Assembly (NCBI RefSeq): GCF_002214605.1 | Contig: NZ_CP015193.1 | Coordinates: forward strand, 1,406,978 to 1,470,977 | DNA length: 64,000 bases | DNA from: Thermococcus chitonophagus | Lineage (GTDB): Archaea > Methanobacteriota_B > Thermococci > Thermococcales > Thermococcaceae | Direction: 5' to 3' | Translations under genes and position numbers: made by a program | In this document: positions 52,145-61,111 of the stretch, piece after piece | Position numbering within the stretch: position 1 is the stretch's first letter | Layout: the number at the start of each line of letters is the position of its first letter | Notes under the pieces: model-generated | Database searches by the model: none | Seen by the model: only the letters and a program-made list of their open reading frames with translations | What the model was told of the DNA's origin: nothing

Positions 52145-52318
52145 TTAAACCTGCCTCAAAAGCTCCTTTACGATGTCACCTAGTTTTACCCCTATAAACA
52201 ACTCCAGTATTCTTGCCAGTGGCTTAGGGAACTTAACTGTAAAGACTTCGGAAGGTTTTGAAAACGCCAAGAGTATATCCTTTCCTTCGTGGTTCTCCAC
52301 TATATAACCGAGAAACAA
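52145..52318 (-). CDS. Small hypothetical protein, possible fragment
   Basis: 57 residues from a TTG: FLGYIVENHEGKDILLAFSK, then VFTVKFPKPLARILELFIGV and KLGDIVKELLRQV. A G-rich stretch lies seven bases upstream, and the start sits in the last codons of the preceding gene fragment. The hydrophobic, regular sequence reads as protein-coding. It may be the end of the same decayed locus. Family not recognised. Confidence 0.4.
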   Translation of the reverse strand: MFLGYIVENHEGKDILLAFSKPSEVFTVKFPKPLARILELFIGVKLGDIVKELLRQV

Positions 52319-52319
52319 G

Positions 52320-52808
52320 TCAATGCCCCCTAGCAGTGCTTAATATTTCCAGTGCCTCCTCGTCTATCTCACCAGCCTTTATCCTCTCTTCGGCCTCCCT
52401 AATTTTCTGATTATTTAACCCTAAGGCATCGTAGTAGGCCCTTTTGAACTTCTCTCTAAGAGCCCTGACAGCTTCCTGGGTTTTCGCCCTTCTCCTGAGA
52501 GTTATTCCATTGATTACAAGTTCATCCTTTGTGAACCTCGGCGTAAAAAGTGGAAGTGGATAGTCCTCGAAGCAGTAGGGCAAGAAAGCAGTGCTCATGC
52601 TTTCAGTGCTTTTCCTGTATAGAGCCTCTATCTCCTCATCGAACTTATGGCAGAATATCGCCTTATAATCTGCTAAAGTTATTGCCTCCTTCTTCTCAAG
52701 TTTCTCCTTTATAACCTCGATAACCTCTGGACAATCAAGGAATGCATCAAATATTATGAGCTCGTGGAACTTCAGGACGCCAGCTGTACGAGATAGGATT
52801 CGCGAGCT
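52320..52808 (-). pseudogene. 5'-truncated gene of unknown function
   Basis: An open frame of 163 codons with no usable start codon before its middle. It begins right after the upstream ATPase stop with RTAGVLKFHELIIFDAF and goes on through KLEKKEAITLADYKAIF, YCFEDYPLPLFTPRFTKDEL and GITLRRRAKTQEAVRALREK to ILSTARGH. The first ATG (52598) would cut off half of the coding-like sequence. It looks like the C-terminal half of a protein whose 5' part was lost, perhaps when the ATPase gene moved in. Confidence 0.5.
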
Positions 52809-52812
52809 TTAG

Positions 52813-54192
52813 CTAAAAGCGCCCATTAAAGTCCCTCAGATCCCACACAAAATAACCATCTTCCCTCAATTTATCCTTTCTCTTAACGACTTTACCTATA
52901 AGGCCATAGTATTTTTCCCACCCCTTTAATCCAACTCTCTCAGCCTTCCTTTCGAGATCTCTAAGTATCTTTTTCGCGTTATTAACTTCCTTCCACTTGA
53001 CTTCAACGAAAAGAGCTTTCTTCTCCCGCTCGTTTAGAGTAACAACATCAATCTCTTCTCCCTTATGCCACCACCTTCCAATCTTCAGGAACTTGAATGG
53101 CAACTTATTTCGCTCGTTTAAGCATCTAAGAAACTGCAGAGCCACGTCCTCAAATACATACCCTAGGTAATTGTCTAAATCCTCAAGAACTACCTCAACG
53201 AGCTCTTCCCCTCTCCAAGATTCTATTAAATCGGCATTAGGCGAAACATATCGGAACCAGAAGGCAAAGTAGTTGTCCTTTATGTAGTACCTCCCCTTCC
53301 TACTCTTCCAGCTTTCCGTTATGGGGATCTCCCTCTTAACAAAATCAAGGTCAATCAAAACGCTCAGGTACTTCCCAACCTTTGTCCTTTCAAGGCCGGT
53401 CTCATTCATGATCTCCCCCAAAGTGTTCTTCCCCCTTGCGATGGCCTCCATTATCGCGAAGTAGTTTCTGGGCTCATCAAGTTCTTCCCTAAAGATGAAC
53501 ATTGCATCTCCGTAAAGGAAAGAGTCCGGCCTAAAGTACCTCCTGAGGTTTTCCTCTATGCTAACGCTATCATCAAACTGAAGGAGGTAAGCTGGAGTGC
53601 CACCGAGGATTCCATAAGCCTTTACGAAGTCCTCAATTGGATACCTGGGCAAGAACTTCCTTGCACTGAAGAAGTCAAGAGAGGTAATCTTTATCTGTCC
53701 AGTCCTCCTTCCGTAAAGCGGGTTTTTGTAGCCAAGGAGCCTTTCCATCATTGAAATGCTCGAACCACATATAACTAAGAATATCTTCGTTTTTGATAGT
53801 TTGAGATCCCAGTATTCCTGAAGGATAGAGGGCAGGGAAGGGTTAGCCTTAACGAGATAGGGAAACTCATCTATGACAACCACTAACCTCTCCTTGGCTC
53901 GTGCCGAAAGATACTCAAAGAAGGCATCCCACGACCTAAACGGATTTAAAGAGAGAAATTCATCCTTAAAGTACTCGGCAAGCCTCTTTGAAAACCTTCC
54001 AAGGTTCTCGAATTCGCTCGTTTCCCTTGCCAAGAGGTATATTCCGCCATGCCTTCTTAGGAACTCTAAAAGCAGGGTAGTCTTACCTACTCTCCTCCTT
54101 CCGTAAACGAAAATAAGCTCAGCCTTATCACTCCTATACCTCTCCTCAAGGGCCGAGAGTTCGTTCTCCCTATCAACAAACAATATACTCAC
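52813..54192 (-). CDS. ATPase_2/DUF234 family AAA protein
   Basis: 459 residues from GTG 54192, the point matching the family start M-SILFVDREN; the longer frame to 54330 runs through the promoter. Walker A GRRRVGKT (31-38), Walker B LVVVIDEFP, sensor VICGSSISMMER, wHTH part (TLGEIMNETGLERTKVGKYL), DUF234 with WWHKGEEIDVVTL and ALFVEVKWK. Intact. A 16-bp inverted repeat lies seven bases upstream of the start. Confidence 0.88.
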   Translation of the reverse strand: MSILFVDRENELSALEERYRSDKAELIFVYGRRRVGKTTLLLEFLRRHGGIYLLARETSEFENLGRFSKRLAEYFKDEFLSLNPFRSWDAFFEYLSARAKERLVVVIDEFPYLVKANPSLPSILQEYWDLKLSKTKIFLVICGSSISMMERLLGYKNPLYGRRTGQIKITSLDFFSARKFLPRYPIEDFVKAYGILGGTPAYLLQFDDSVSIEENLRRYFRPDSFLYGDAMFIFREELDEPRNYFAIMEAIARGKNTLGEIMNETGLERTKVGKYLSVLIDLDFVKREIPITESWKSRKGRYYIKDNYFAFWFRYVSPNADLIESWRGEELVEVVLEDLDNYLGYVFEDVALQFLRCLNERNKLPFKFLKIGRWWHKGEEIDVVTLNEREKKALFVEVKWKEVNNAKKILRDLERKAERVGLKGWEKYYGLIGKVVKRKDKLREDGYFVWDLRDFNGRF

Positions 54193-54198
54193 CAGTAA

Positions 54199-54214
54199 TT
54201 TACTTTGGAGTAAA
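54199..54214. promoter_or_regulatory. Inverted repeat TTTACT-n4-AGTAAA at an ATPase start
   Basis: TTTACTTTGGAGTAAA, perfect six-base arms with a four-base spacer, seven bases upstream of the GTG of the leftward ATPase gene; likely autoregulatory site. Confidence 0.55.
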
Positions 54215-54229
54215 TAAATAAAAGGTTTT

Positions 54230-55600
54230 TCACCCGAGTATGTCTCCAAGATCCCAGGTGTTTTTGATCTTCTTTCCCTTAATTTTCTTTGCAACCACTC
54301 CGAACTCCTTTTCCCACCCCTCAAGACCAACTAATTCTGACTTCCTCCTCAGCTCGGTAAGTATCCTCCTAACGTCATTTCTCCCAAGCTCCTTCCACTT
54401 GACCTCCACGAACAGTGCTTTCTTCTCCCTCTCGTTTAGGGCAACAACATCAATCTCTTCTCCCCTGCGCCACCACTTGCCAATTTTCGTAAACCTAAAA
54501 CCAGCAATCTTGGCGAATATTTCAGGGTTCCTTACAAGCTCTTCAAACACGTGGCCTAAGTACGCGTTGAAGTCCTCCCTTGAAGAACTCCAGACATCCT
54601 CGGCCAGCCCAGCCTCTAGGTGAATCTTGTTGGGAAAGACGTACCTAAACCAGAAGGCAAAGTAGTTATCCTCTATCACGTAAAGACCCCTTTTACTCGC
54701 CTCCTTTGCGGTGGAAGTAACTGGAACCTCCCTTTTCACTATGCCTAATCTTTGAAGGACGCTTAAGTACTTGGAAACCAAGCTTTTATCCAAGCCCGTG
54801 GCATTCACTATCTCCCAAAACCTGCTCCTGCCACTCGCTATGGCCTCAAGTATAGCGAAATAATTGGCCAGCTCCCTCAGCTCTTCCCTTAAGAGTACTT
54901 CAGCCTCCTCATATAGGAAAGTGCCCTTGGAGAGCACATTATTAACGACATTGGAATCAAAGTCATCATTTGGGTTGAACTTGAGCAGATACTCAGGAAC
55001 TCCCCCAACGACTCCCCACACCTTCACTAAATCCTCTCCAGAATACCTGGGAAAGAACTCGCGAATGTATGGAAAGGGTATCCCCGTCAGTAGCCACTGG
55101 CCGGTTCTCCTTCCATAAAGGGGGCTCTTGTATCCCAAAACATCCGTCTCCATAGCTGAGATGCTTGAACCACAGAGAATCAGCATTATCTTGGTTTTGG
55201 ACAGCTTCAAGTCCCATGCCTTCTGCAGGAGTGAGAGAACTGGGCGGTAGTGCTTTATCAGCAGTGGAAACTCATCTATTATCAGGATCACCCGATCTTT
55301 AACCCTCTCGGAAAAGGCCATTAGGAGTTCGTCTATATCCCTGAACTGTACCTTTCCAAAAAGCTAATCGCCCAGGAACTCTGCCAGCAACTTTTGAAGA
55401 TCCCTAAGATTTTCGCGATAGGGCTTTTCCGTTGCGAGGAAGTACACGTGAGGTTTGCCTTTCGCAAAGTGGAGGAGGAGTGCTGTCTTTCCGATTCTCC
55501 TCCTACCGTAAATTATTATTAGTTCAGCCCTACCGCTCCTATACCTCTCCTCAAGGAACTTGAGTTCCGTTTCCCTGTCTACGAATTTTTGTATACTCAT
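54230..55600 (-). pseudogene. ATPase_2/DUF234 gene interrupted by an in-frame TAG
   Basis: From ATG 55600 the frame reads MSIQKFVDRETELKFLEERY with Walker A GRRRIGKT, then meets TAG at 55366-55364 after codon 78. The same frame continues LFGKVQFRDIDELLMAFSER, then VILIIDEFP, LCGSSISAMETD, a wHTH part and DUF234 (WWRRGEEIDVVAL, ALFVEVKWK) to 54230. One base change would restore 456 residues. Either a young pseudogene or two pieces made separately. Confidence 0.8.
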
Positions 55601-55607
55601 GAGTATA
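55592..55607. promoter_or_regulatory. Perfect 16-bp palindrome centred on an ATPase start codon
   Basis: TATACTCATGAGTATA; the dyad centre lies on the ATG of the leftward gene (55600-55598), as in the palindrome at 38905-38922, but with a different sequence. Confidence 0.65.
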
Positions 55608-55615
55608 ATACCCAT

Positions 55616-55774
55616 GCTTCAACTATTTAAGGCTGTTGGTGGCAGAATCGCTGGCTTGTTGTGAGCTTATGGTGTAGCCTAAACAATGGCAGGGGATTTA
55701 CACATTAGAACATTAGATAGTAGAAAAACCAAGCCTATTCTCTAAACACGTGTCTTCTAAGGGCTAACTTTCAG
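55616..55774. other. Gap with no visible feature
   Basis: No coding frame, hairpin or repeat of note between the broken ATPase gene and the MazF-like gene. Confidence 0.4.
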
Positions 55775-56128
55775 TTAGAGTAAAACCGCTCTAAATTTCT
55801 CAAATACCTCTTCAAGCTTCCCCTCTTTTAACATGCCAATTTTCTTCATGATGAGCCTCTTATTAATTGAAAAGATTACGTAGGGTTTGATAATACTTGG
55901 GATTATTGGCTTTGTCCCAGGATACCTGTTAATGTCTTTATCATCGATTAGAACGTTTAATTCTTGAAATCCACTCTTCAGATTAGACGTTATCTCAACA
56001 ACTATTACTGTTCGACTAATTCGATTAAAGTCATTTGATGAAACAATTAATGCAGGTCTCGTTTTAGCTTTAGTTAAATCATCAAAAGGGAAAGGCAGAA
56101 GAACTATTTCGCCCCGCTTAAATTCCAC
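55775..56128 (-). CDS. MazF/PemK-type toxin (putative mRNA interferase)
   Basis: 117 residues from GTG 56128 (a G-rich ribosome site lies seven bases upstream; GTG 56137 is the alternative). FKRGEIVLLPFPFDDLTKAKTRPALIVSSNDFN is the PemK/MazF start, with ITSNLKSGFQELNVLI and PSIIKPYVIFSINKRLI. MazF proteins cut single-stranded RNA. It directly follows the RHH antitoxin gene. Confidence 0.9.
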   Translation of the reverse strand: MEFKRGEIVLLPFPFDDLTKAKTRPALIVSSNDFNRISRTVIVVEITSNLKSGFQELNVLIDDKDINRYPGTKPIIPSIIKPYVIFSINKRLIMKKIGMLKEGKLEEVFEKFRAVLL

Positions 56129-56140
56129 CTTTAGCACCCC

Positions 56141-56386
56141 CTAATACTCATCCCAGAACTTGTCCTCTTTGCTGTTCCAATCCTCGGCCAGAATTGGCTG
56201 AACCATGTTCAAAACCCATTTTTCTTCTTCGGTGAGCTCTTCTTTCCTTAGCTCTCTAAGATAATGTCTAACAGCCTCCTTAATAAAATCACTCCTACTA
56301 CTGAATACCCCATTTTGAACTAATCTGTCAATTTCTTCAACTATTTTTGGAGGAAGCCTTACTGAGATCTTAATTGTGGTAGCCAT
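56141..56386 (-). CDS. Ribbon-helix-helix (CopG-type) antitoxin
   Basis: 81 residues from ATG 56386, four bases after TAGGTGGG. The N-terminal RHH fold is clear (IKISVRLPPKIVEEIDRLV, FSSRSDFIKEAVRHYLREL). The C-terminal tail (MVQPILAEDWNSKEDKFWDEY) would bind the MazF-like toxin. Such proteins repress their own operon; the tandem repeat upstream is a likely site. Confidence 0.9.
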   Translation of the reverse strand: MATTIKISVRLPPKIVEEIDRLVQNGVFSSRSDFIKEAVRHYLRELRKEELTEEEKWVLNMVQPILAEDWNSKEDKFWDEY

Positions 56387-56417
56387 TTGTCCCACCTAAG
56401 GAGATTTTTTGTCAGAC

Positions 56418-56455
56418 ATTTTTAATAAATCTATCGATTTTTAATAAATCTATCG
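56418..56455. repeat. Two perfect tandem 19-bp units at the toxin-antitoxin promoter
   Basis: The unit ATTTTTAATAAATCTATCG occurs at 56418-56436 and 56437-56455. On the leftward strand each unit holds a TATA-like TTTATTAAAAAT. They lie 32 bases upstream of the antitoxin start and may act as twin promoters or operators. Confidence 0.7.
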
Positions 56456-56548
56456 ATTGACTCTTTTCAGAGAGTGTCCAAGTGTTTCAATCATCACCTT
56501 ATCATCTCGTTCCCTAAAATCTTTTCAACATGAGTCGAGAGCAAATTT

Positions 56549-56564
56549 TGTAGTCATGGATACA
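56549..56564. promoter_or_regulatory. TGTAGTCATGGATACA, repeated near-palindrome (copy 1)
   Basis: First of two copies of TTTTGTAGTCATG-n2-TACA, 39 bases apart, upstream of the nucleotidyltransferase gene. TGTA/TACA arms surround a TCATG core. Confidence 0.5.
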
Positions 56565-56587
56565 AGGGAAGCTTGATACCTCTATTT

Positions 56588-56603
56588 TGTAGTCATGCCT
56601 ACA
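56588..56603. promoter_or_regulatory. TGTAGTCATGCCTACA, repeated near-palindrome (copy 2)
   Basis: Seven of eight base pairs symmetric. Lies 44 bases before the nucleotidyltransferase ATG. A related sequence GGTAGTCATGATACC occurs in the 3' end of that gene (57147-57161). Confidence 0.5.
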
Positions 56604-56647
56604 GATAGGGAAAAGGAACAACAAAGAGGAAGCGGGGGCGTTGAGGA

Positions 56648-57256
56648 ATGCGGTTCTCAGGCTTACCGATAGGATTAGGTGAGCTTGTTAGGGTGGTTAG
56701 GGAGTTCAAGGAGAAGAGGGAGAAGGTCTTTGATATAGTCTTATATGGATCAGTTGCTCTTGGGAAGGAGGAGCCGAACGACTATGATTTCATGCTTATC
56801 TTGAAGGATGCCTCCGCGGAGGAGAGGTTTGAGCTTGCGTTTGAGTTCAAGCAGGCCCTCCTTGACTTGGGTTTTCCTCACGAGAAGCTTGACGTGAAGG
56901 CCATAAACCTCGACCACCTCTTTGACCAAAACTACTTGGCAACCCCGGGGATAATAATCCACGGTTATTCCCTCACCAGGGGAGAGTTCCTTCACAAGCT
57001 CATGAACGGGGAAGCTTATGCACTGTTCATAATCAGGCTTGCGGGCTTTGACAGGAACTCTAAAAACAAGTTCTCCTTCGCCCTCAAGGGGAGGGATGGG
57101 AAGAGTGGGATACTGAAAGAGCTGAACGGGAAGTTCATAGCCCATGGGTAGTCATGATACCAGTCGAGAACACCTAACAAGTTCACTAGACTACTGGAGA
57201 GTTGATTACGAAGCCTACGGAGTGAAAGCATCAATAAAAGATATCCTAAACGCTTA
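56648..57256 (+). pseudogene. Nucleotidyltransferase-domain gene with a frameshifted C-terminus
   Basis: The first 167 codons (to TAG at 57149-57151) read well: VRVVREFKEKREKVFDIVLY, GSVALGKEEPNDYDFMLIL (the GS-x10-DxD catalytic motif of minimal nucleotidyltransferases), KLMNGEAYALFIIRLAGFDR and GKSGILKELNGKFIAHG. Adding one G there continues VVMIPVENT, and the last part appears in a third frame as LDYWRVDYEAYGVKASIKDI to 57256. The N-terminal domain is intact, so a shortened product may still be active as an MNT-type protein. Confidence 0.65.
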
Positions 57257-57283
57257 AGTATTCGAATCGTGTTTATTATAATC

Positions 57284-58651
57284 ATGATCCGAAAATTTGT
57301 AAAGCGGGAGAGAGAACTCGAAGTTCTTGAAGAAGCGTGGAAAGAGGGCTCCAGACTTTTCATAGTATATGGAAGGAGGAGAGTTTGGAAAAACAGCGCT
57401 TTTAAGAAAATTCCTTGAGAATAAGAGAGGCATATACTTCCTCTGCTCTCAGAGAAGACACGAAAAAGACGTGGAAAGGTTCTCCCGCGAAGTGAGCTCT
57501 TTCATTGGTGCTCCAATACAATTCAAAAGCTTCAAAGATGCGTTCGAGTTTTTAAAGAAACATGGGAAACTCATAATAATTTTCGTCGAGTTTCCATATC
57601 TAATAGAGGCAGACAAAGGAATTCCTTCTGAGTTCCAAGAGATAATGGACATAGTGCTTGAGGGTTCGGAGATAATGCTTGTACTCTGTGGTTCAAGCAT
57701 CGGAATGATGGAGCGGGAGGTTCTCAGCTATAAAAGTCCCCTCTACGGAAGAGCCAGCGGAATTCTGAAGGTTAAGCCTTTCCGCTTCTTTGACATGGTA
57801 GAATGGTTTGGGAAAGATTTCGAAAGACTTGTAAGGCTTTATGGGGTAACGTGGGGAATCCCCAGATATATGGAGTTCTTCAAGACTGGGGATGATAAAG
57901 AAATAATCAGCAATTTCTTTGAGCCGAGTACATTCCTATTCAATGAGGCGAGACTTCTCCTCATGGAGGAACTGAGGAACCCAATTAGGTACATGCAGAT
58001 TATCGAGGCAATAGCTATGGGAAAAACTAAACTCAGTGAAATTGCTCAGTACGTTGGAATTGAAGCCAAGGATCTCTCGGCATACCTTAAAGTCCTGTCA
58101 GATCTCGGAATCGTGAAGAGGGAAGTGCCAATAACTGAGAGGAAGGCCAAGAGGTGGATTTACGTTATAGAGGATGAGTACTTCCGCTTTTACCACCGCT
58201 TCGTTAGTCCGCACTATGAGGAGATAGACTCTCTAAATCCCGAGCCGGCGATCCAAGACTTCCTAAAAAACTTCAACACATACCTCGAAGGGACATTTGA
58301 GAAAGTAGCCAAGGAGTTCTTAATAGAGCTCAACAAGCTCGGAAGATTGCCGTTCAAGTTTACTGATATTGGGAAGTGGTGGCACAAGAAAGAGGAAATT
58401 GACCTCGTTGCAGTGGACAGAATTAAAAACAGGGCCCTATTCGTTGAAGTGAAGTGGAAAGATGCAGCGAGAAAGAATCTAGAAGAATTCTAAGAAGGTT
58501 AGAGCGCAAAAGCAAGCTTGTTGGGCTGGAAAACTGGGAAAAATACTACGGATTAATAGCCAAGAGAATTGAAAACAAGAAACAAGAGGAGAGCTGGCTC
58601 CTGTGGGATCTGAAAGACTTTGAACTTGTCAGCGCTGAAAGACCCTCTTAA
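57284..58651 (+). pseudogene. ATPase_2/DUF234 gene with two frameshifts
   Basis: ATG 57284 starts MIRKFVKRERELEVLEEAWK, GSRLFIVYGRRRV, then an extra T in GTTTGG shifts the frame just at Walker A; the main frame resumes as FGKTALLRKFLENKRGIYFL. It goes on through IIIFVEFP (Walker B Asp replaced by Val), LCGSSIGMME, wHTH, and WWHKKEEIDLVAV/ALFVEVKWKD, stopping at 58493. A second shift restores EKESRRILRRLERKSKLVG to 58651. Non-functional as read. The palindrome ATCATGAT (57281-57288) is centred on its ATG. Confidence 0.8.
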
Positions 58652-59708
58652 CGACTGGGTCAGGGATGTAGTACTCCCCGTAGCCTGTGTGCTCTAGGAA
58701 GCCGTAGTCAACCAATCTCATGAGGTACTTCCTCAGATCCTTGCTATCTATTTCCTTCCCTTCACGGAGTGTTAAAGCGTTAAGGATATCTTTCCTGCGG
58801 GCCGTTGGCTGTGTTGATGTTATCGTTGCAACTATCTCCATTATCGCCCTGTACCTTGGACTTAATTCATCTAATTCCTTAAATTCAGACTCTATATACC
58901 CTTTTGCCTCCTCAAGCACTTTCTCTATTGCATCCCAGTGGGAGAGGCCGTCAACTCTATACGCCCCGTAATGGGTTAACCACCCAGGAACACCATCCAA
59001 CGTTTTAACTGCTGAGAGAAGCTCCCGAGTTGGAACGTTCATATTGTATTCGGCAAATCCCCTCTCAAGGAACTCAAGGGCCTCCGAAGGATTGAAGCGG
59101 GGAAGCTTTATCCTTACATGATATCTCCCGTATAAAGGAGCTTTATAATCATTAAAGCGGAGGAACTTTTCGAGTACTCCGACTTGAGAGCCCGTCAGAA
59201 CTATCACGAGGTTCTGGAGGTTATCGTAAATCCAAGCAAGGAGTAGCGTGAAATCCCTCTGCGCAAACCTCAGGTACTGAGCCTCATCAAAGGCAACTAT
59301 TGCCCTCTCGTACTTTTCATTAATCTTCTCAAGGATCTCCGTAAGCTCCCTACTTTTGCTCCTAAGCCTTATTCCATACCCTCTCACGGTAATTTCCTCA
59401 AGTCTTGACAACGTTCTTGAAATCTTGCCCTGTGCTAATTTCAGGATGTCCTTTGCTATAACTTCGCCCGGATTATGTGCGTTAACTGAGATCACCTTCC
59501 TTGCGTCAACTATTATGTATGGGATCTTTTTCATTCTATATATTTCATTCAGGCTGGCATAGAGAAAGCTCGTTTTTCCAATTCTCCTTGGGCCGGTTAT
59601 AACGAACAGTCTTCTCCCATTTTCAAGCTTCTCAAGGAAATCTAAGAATTCAGCTTTCCTCCCAAATACATCCTTTATAGATGTCTTAGGTTCAACGCTG
59701 AACAGCAT
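58629..59708 (-). CDS. AAA ATPase (ATPase_2 family, no DUF234)
   Basis: 359 residues: FGRKAEFLDFLEKLENGRRLF, Walker A GPRRIGKTSFL, Walker B AIVAFDEAQYLRF, sensor VLTGSQVGVLEKFL with APLYGRYHV, lid, and a winged-helix end (RRKDILNALTLREGKEIDSKDL, YLMRLVDYGFLEHTGYGEYY). Intact. It lacks the nuclease-like DUF234 end. Its 3' end overlaps the broken ATPase by 23 bases. Confidence 0.9.
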   Translation of the reverse strand: MLFSVEPKTSIKDVFGRKAEFLDFLEKLENGRRLFVITGPRRIGKTSFLYASLNEIYRMKKIPYIIVDARKVISVNAHNPGEVIAKDILKLAQGKISRTLSRLEEITVRGYGIRLRSKSRELTEILEKINEKYERAIVAFDEAQYLRFAQRDFTLLLAWIYDNLQNLVIVLTGSQVGVLEKFLRFNDYKAPLYGRYHVRIKLPRFNPSEALEFLERGFAEYNMNVPTRELLSAVKTLDGVPGWLTHYGAYRVDGLSHWDAIEKVLEEAKGYIESEFKELDELSPRYRAIMEIVATITSTQPTARRKDILNALTLREGKEIDSKDLRKYLMRLVDYGFLEHTGYGEYYIPDPVVKRVFQR

Positions 59709-59714
59709 GGGAGG

Positions 59715-59731
59715 TACCCCAAAAGGGGGTA
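59715..59731. promoter_or_regulatory. Inverted repeat TACCCC-n5-GGGGTA before an ATPase start
   Basis: TACCCC at 59715 and GGGGTA ending at 59731, seven bases upstream of the leftward ATG 59708, between it and a TATA-like TTTATAAATAT (about 59735-59746). Confidence 0.5.
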
Positions 59732-59778
59732 GGGATATTTATAAATAAAAATCTTGCCCCAAAAATAAGAAAAGGAAA

Positions 59779-61101
59779 TCATTTGGTAGCCCTAGTTATT
59801 CCCACCTCTTTCACCAGAACGTACGGAGTAGTTACCGGCCTCGAAACCTCCCACCAGTGGATGTGATATGAATCCTTCGTTAAAGCAACTACATTCTGGA
59901 GAATTCTGAGCATGTTGTCACTCACTCTAATGTTCCTTATCGGCTTTAGTTCACCGTTCTCAACGAGGAATATTCCGTCCCTGGGTATCGTCGAGAAATC
60001 ACCGGTCATGTAGTTCTGGAACCTAGTGTACCAGACGTTCGTGATGTAGATTCCCTTCTTCACCTCCTGGAAGAGCTCATCCTTGGTGTAGTCTCCGGGC
60101 TCGAGGACTATGTTCCATGCCCTCGGGGCAATTAAACCAGCGTTTGCTGTTGTCTCCCTCTTGTACTTCTTGGCCAAGCTCGTATTGAAGAGATAAGTCT
60201 TCAGGACGCCGTTCTCTATGAGGGTAGTTTCCCTAGTGGGAACTCCCTCGTCATCGAACTTCCTCGTTGCGTAGCCGTTGGGCAGATTGCCGATGTCCTT
60301 TATCGTTACCACATCACTCGCGACTTTCTGGTCGAGCTTGTTGGCGAAGTAGCTGAAGCCAGCTTCAACGGCGAAGGCTGAAAACGCCCAGCCCATGTAG
60401 CTGAGCAGGTTGGCGAAGGCCAGTGGATCGAAGATTACATCAAACCTTCCCTCGGGCCCCTGCTCGGGGTTCCTTGCCAGCTTGGCTATCTCTCCAGCCT
60501 TCCTTCCCGCGGATTCTGGATCGAACTTCTTGAGAACCCTGACTGAGTTCGTCCCGTGTCCGCTCTCGAGGTCGCCGATGAAGGCCCTAACGCTTATCTC
60601 TATTCCGGTTCCTTCATCGAATGCCTCAACGCCATTGCTCGTCGTTAAGTACAGCTTGTTGTGATCTGTGTAGAGAACTCCAGCAACCCTCTTGGCTCCC
60701 TCTTCAAGCGCCGCATTTATCGCCCTCTCAACGTACTCGCTAGGATCGTCAAGCTCTACTATCGCCTTGTCAAAGGTCTCGGGGATGTCCTTGTACTTGA
60801 AGGGCCCCTCGGCGATTCCGTAGTAGTCCTCCTTGGGCTTCATCTTCTCGAGGTTGGCCTTTAGGGTCTTGAGGGTCTTCTCTATGTTCTCCTCGCTCAA
60901 GTCGGTAATGCTCGTCCCCGCGATTCTCTTCTCCCACTCGACGAACAGCTCCACCTTCTTCTCGTGCCAGTGCTTCGCAACGGTGACCTCGTTGTTCGCG
61001 AACCTAACCTGCCTCCTGTTCATCTCATAGCTCAAAACTACGACATCTCCAAAGCCGAGCTCCTTGGCCTTCTTAAGGATGAGCTCGTTAACATCAAACA
61101 T
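59779..61101 (-). CDS. tldE: TldE/PmbA-type metalloprotease partner
   Basis: 440 residues from ATG 61101 (GGTGG upstream). Family features: EMNRRQVRFANNEVTV, GTGIEISVRAFIGDLESGHGTNS, PEGRFDVIFDPLAFANLL, and the C-terminal KGIYITNVWYTRFQNYMTGDFSTIPRDGIFLV. It lacks the HExxxH zinc motif, as usual for TldE, which pairs with TldD to cleave unfolded or modified peptides. Follows tldD by 10 bases. Confidence 0.95.
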   Translation of the reverse strand: MFDVNELILKKAKELGFGDVVVLSYEMNRRQVRFANNEVTVAKHWHEKKVELFVEWEKRIAGTSITDLSEENIEKTLKTLKANLEKMKPKEDYYGIAEGPFKYKDIPETFDKAIVELDDPSEYVERAINAALEEGAKRVAGVLYTDHNKLYLTTSNGVEAFDEGTGIEISVRAFIGDLESGHGTNSVRVLKKFDPESAGRKAGEIAKLARNPEQGPEGRFDVIFDPLAFANLLSYMGWAFSAFAVEAGFSYFANKLDQKVASDVVTIKDIGNLPNGYATRKFDDEGVPTRETTLIENGVLKTYLFNTSLAKKYKRETTANAGLIAPRAWNIVLEPGDYTKDELFQEVKKGIYITNVWYTRFQNYMTGDFSTIPRDGIFLVENGELKPIRNIRVSDNMLRILQNVVALTKDSYHIHWWEVSRPVTTPYVLVKEVGITRATK

Positions 61102-61111
61102 CTCCACCACC

